A stretch of 64,000 bases of DNA from a virus, in IMG/VR virus record IMGVR_UViG_3300046665_000305, positions 1 to 64,000 of that record. One strand, written 5' to 3'. Under the pieces are notes generated by a model. The model ran no database searches, was not told the DNA's origin, and saw only the letters and a list, made by a program, of their open reading frames with translations. A program made the translations under genes and the position numbers. Numbering within the stretch: the stretch's first letter is position 1; each line of letters starts with the position of its first letter. Shown one piece after another: positions 62,185 to 64,000 of the stretch.

Positions 62185-62389
62185 CACCAAAAATGTCAGG
62201 AAATTCATCGCGATTCGCAACAAGGCGAGGCTACATTCGAATCTCCAATTCAGCATTGATCTGAGAGCGGCGGGGCTAGAGATGGCCGACCTAGGCAAAC
62301 CAGTCGTGACAGGGATAGGCAACTATGAATGGAACCTTGGTAGGATAGGAACGTTGGTTGAGTGTAACGGTCACATGAGCTTGGAGTAG
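62177..62389 (+). CDS. hypothetical protein, 70 aa
   Basis: ATG at 62177 (ATGCTTAA overlap with the cupin). Basic N-terminal half. Function unknown. Confidence 0.5.
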   Translation: MLNTKNVRKFIAIRNKARLHSNLQFSIDLRAAGLEMADLGKPVVTGIGNYEWNLGRIGTLVECNGHMSLE

Positions 62390-62405
62390 CAGAAGGAGAC
62401 ACGCT

Positions 62406-62654
62406 ATGGATGAATATGTCACCGTACCTGAGATGGTTGAGGCCGTCTACGAGGAGGGACGCGACAACTCATTCGGGAGCTTTACTCGTATCGAAGTTGT
62501 GAACGGTTGTATAATTGAGCTTCATGAGGATCGCGGCGAGTTCGTGATTTGGGAAGAAGTGGATCAATTCGTGGTCACTGCTAAGCATATTAACAGGCTT
62601 GGTATTGGTGATACATTGGTCGAAGCGGTGCGAGACGCGTTAAGCAAAGCATGA
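62406..62654 (+). CDS. hypothetical protein, 82 aa
   Basis: Alpha/beta acidic protein, preceded by AGAAGGAG. Ends just before the promoter and hairpin at 62665-62703. Function unknown. Confidence 0.5.
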   Translation: MDEYVTVPEMVEAVYEEGRDNSFGSFTRIEVVNGCIIELHEDRGEFVIWEEVDQFVVTAKHINRLGIGDTLVEAVRDALSKA

Positions 62655-62664
62655 CAGAAAGTGA

Positions 62665-62693
62665 TTGACTTGGACTCTAAATCGCGTCATAGT
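62665..62693 (+). promoter_or_regulatory. sig70-like promoter with -10 in a hairpin loop
   Basis: TTGACT (62665-62670), 17 bp, CATAGT (62688-62693). The -10 is the last part of the 10-nt loop between perfect 10-bp arms ACTCTAAATC (62674-62683) and GATTTAGAGT (62694-62703). Drives 62729 onward and may end the preceding transcript. Confidence 0.55.
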
Positions 62694-62728
62694 GATTTAG
62701 AGTTCATTTAGTTTAAAGGAAAAATTTA

Positions 62729-62896
62729 ATGTTTAGAGAGCTTGGTTTTGATATTTTGACTGTGGCGCTAACAATTTTATCTCTGTGGATATTCTCTTGG
62801 GTTCACAAAAATTATGCGCCAGAAATCAGTGTTACCGATTTTGCGGCGATAAGTGCGCTAATTTTTGGCATCAGAAATTTGTTTGAGAGGTCTTAA
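62729..62896 (+). CDS. membrane protein, 55 aa
   Basis: Two hydrophobic helices (FDILTVALTILSLWIFSWV, TDFAAISALIFGIRNL). ATG after AAAGGA. Not separately listed by longer frames because of its size. Function unknown. Confidence 0.6.
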   Translation: MFRELGFDILTVALTILSLWIFSWVHKNYAPEISVTDFAAISALIFGIRNLFERS

Positions 62897-62900
62897 TTAC

Positions 62901-63107
62901 ATGACAGTTACAATTCTCCAATTCATCGCTCTGGCCTGTCTCGCCACGAAATACTTCCTGTTTTACAGCGTTGCTAGGACTAGAAACGACTTACTGGCGC
63001 AAGGTCGAGACATAACTGCGGCAGAGAAATTTTATTTTATCACAGCGTTTCTTGGCCTAACCGTGACATGGCTGGCTGTCATGACGTATATTATTTGGGG
63101 GATGTGA
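62901..63107 (+). CDS. membrane protein, 68 aa
   Basis: Two hydrophobic helices (ILQFIALACLATKYFLFYSV and FYFITAFLGLTVTWLAVMTYIIW). ATG at 62901. Function unknown. Confidence 0.6.
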   Translation: MTVTILQFIALACLATKYFLFYSVARTRNDLLAQGRDITAAEKFYFITAFLGLTVTWLAVMTYIIWGM

Positions 63108-63109
63108 CT

Positions 63110-63514
63110 ATGGAAATGCACGTCTCAGATTTAAAAACTGACGGCTTCGCCATGACAGGGGAGCGCTACCTAGGCATGACGGTTATTGCTTATTACGCCG
63201 TGGAGGACATTGAGGGCGTGGGTGAAACATATCGTTTCGCCTCGCATTGGAGCACGCTACCAGAACATCGTAATCCTGTCAGGCTTTTTGATGAGTACCA
63301 AATCAAAGATATCAGGAACTTGCGACACATTCTTAACGAGATGGGCTATGCCATTGTCCCGCTTGAGCCGAGTGAAACAAAAATTAATAAAATGAATGAT
63401 GCGTATTGGCGGAAGCGGAGCGATATCATGTCTCAGTCTCCGACAGAAGAGCCGAGCGCGGGAGGCGGACCAATGGGTTATGCCTATAGAGCTATGATCA
63501 GTGAAGGAGAATAA
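63110..63514 (+). CDS. hypothetical protein, 134 aa
   Basis: ATG at 63110 after GGGGGA. Alpha/beta protein with YAVEDIEGVGETYRFASHW and a Pro/Gly-rich C-terminus. Function unknown. Confidence 0.5.
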   Translation: MEMHVSDLKTDGFAMTGERYLGMTVIAYYAVEDIEGVGETYRFASHWSTLPEHRNPVRLFDEYQIKDIRNLRHILNEMGYAIVPLEPSETKINKMNDAYWRKRSDIMSQSPTEEPSAGGGPMGYAYRAMISEGE

Positions 63515-63516
63515 TA

Positions 63517-63813
63517 GTGTATAAATTTCCAGTGTTTGTTGATGAGAAGGGGAATCGTTTCATCTTTCCCGGATTGTATACCTCTGACATAGATGGACGT
63601 AGCGCGACATGGAGCTACTGTCTCCAACTCGAAATCGCTCTGAAAGTTAAAAAGGAAGAAGAAACTTTTGATGTGGTTCCCGGTATCGGCTATTCCTATG
63701 TCCGATCAGAAGCCACGAGCCCTAGCTTCGCGCATGGCGGTGACATAGTCCATCTCATCGGCGGGCCGCTGTTTGACGAAGTCTCTAGGGAGTGCGACGC
63801 GAGTGAACAGTAA
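63517..63813 (+). CDS. hypothetical protein, 98 aa, GTG start
   Basis: GTG at 63517 after AAGGAG. Beta-rich, starting YKFPVFVDEKGNRFIFPGLY. Function unknown. Confidence 0.5.
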   Translation: MYKFPVFVDEKGNRFIFPGLYTSDIDGRSATWSYCLQLEIALKVKKEEETFDVVPGIGYSYVRSEATSPSFAHGGDIVHLIGGPLFDEVSRECDASEQ

Positions 63814-64000
63814 TTTTGGTTATTATCCCGGTAGCGTGGCACAAAAATTTAATGGTTTAAAAATTTACTATACCGAAGCAGCGCAGCAACCAACTTGGGT
63901 GAGAAATTTTCCATATTCTAAACACCGAAGTAAGCGTATTTTTAAAAAATTAATAAAGAGATATGGCTCTGAATTTGTTATGGAGGCTTGCATTTTCTAT
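63803..64000 (+). CDS. hypothetical protein, partial at window end, GTG start
   Basis: GTG at 63803, overlapping the previous gene by 11 nt; open through the last base of the window (66 codons so far). Basic with an RSKRIFKKLIKRYG stretch. Function unknown. Confidence 0.5.
   Translation, partial: MNSNFGYYPGSVAQKFNGLKIYYTEAAQQPTWVRNFPYSKHRSKRIFKKLIKRYGSEFVMEACIFY

Overview
The window looks like part of a large tailed bacteriophage genome, probably a jumbo phage of a Gram-negative host. Coding density is very high: most neighbouring genes overlap by 1 to 20 nt, often as ATGA, TAATG or TGATG. Many small proteins are of unknown function. Recognisable phage genes include rIIA/rIIB homologues, DNA and RNA ligases, a primase-helicase, free-standing homing endonucleases and a MotA/TolQ-TolR-like gene pair. 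Lipoprotein lipoboxes point to a Gram-negative host. An alphaproteobacterial host is only a guess. No head, tail or lysis genes were recognised, so this is an early/accessory, nucleic-acid-metabolism part of the genome.

Layout. (1) 1-19.65 kb is transcribed leftward: a class II aminoacyl-tRNA-synthetase-like mini-protein, MazG-like protein, Rnl2-type and Rnl1-type RNA ligases, polynucleotide 5'-kinase and 3'-phosphatase on separate genes, an HslV-like Ntn hydrolase, three tandem paralogous lipoproteins, an N6-adenine methyltransferase, a minimal tyrosine recombinase, ATP-dependent DNA ligase, rIIB and rIIA. (2) 19.7-20.8 kb is a short rightward operon that ends at back-to-back terminators. 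(3) 20.9-44.4 kb is leftward: NAMPT and NMN adenylyltransferase-Nudix, primase-helicase, a ladder of small membrane proteins, an HD hydrolase, a TolQ/TolR-like membrane module, NadR, PnuC, HNH endonucleases, an RNA polymerase alpha-CTD-like protein and an ATP-grasp protein. (4) 44.4-64 kb is rightward: nucleases, a deaminase, a cREC-like protein next to an HNH-RNA ligase fusion, a TelA-like coiled-coil protein with a Hsp100 ATPase and a membrane protein, YqeY, an Rmf-like protein, several tandem duplications, a nucleotidyltransferase-like protein, a cluster of interrupted tRNA genes, a second methyltransferase and a cupin.

How it fits together. Four genes (NAMPT, NMNAT-Nudix, NadR, PnuC) would let the phage import precursors and rebuild NAD+, as expected of a virus facing NAD-depleting defences. 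Two RNA ligases, an HNH-RNA ligase fusion, a kinase, a phosphatase and a cyclic-phosphate-processing-like protein make an unusually large RNA-repair set, consistent with resistance to anticodon nucleases. The phage's own tRNA locus is odd: two tRNAs can be assembled only if about 150 nt are removed from each anticodon loop.

Regulation. Transcription appears to use sigma70-like promoters (TTGACW, 17 bp, TAnnnT-like). Both divergent junctions carry back-to-back promoters whose -10 elements coincide or overlap, and several promoters are embedded in intergenic hairpins, one of which would hide a ribosome-binding site. All functions are inferred from motifs read by eye; no database search was run.
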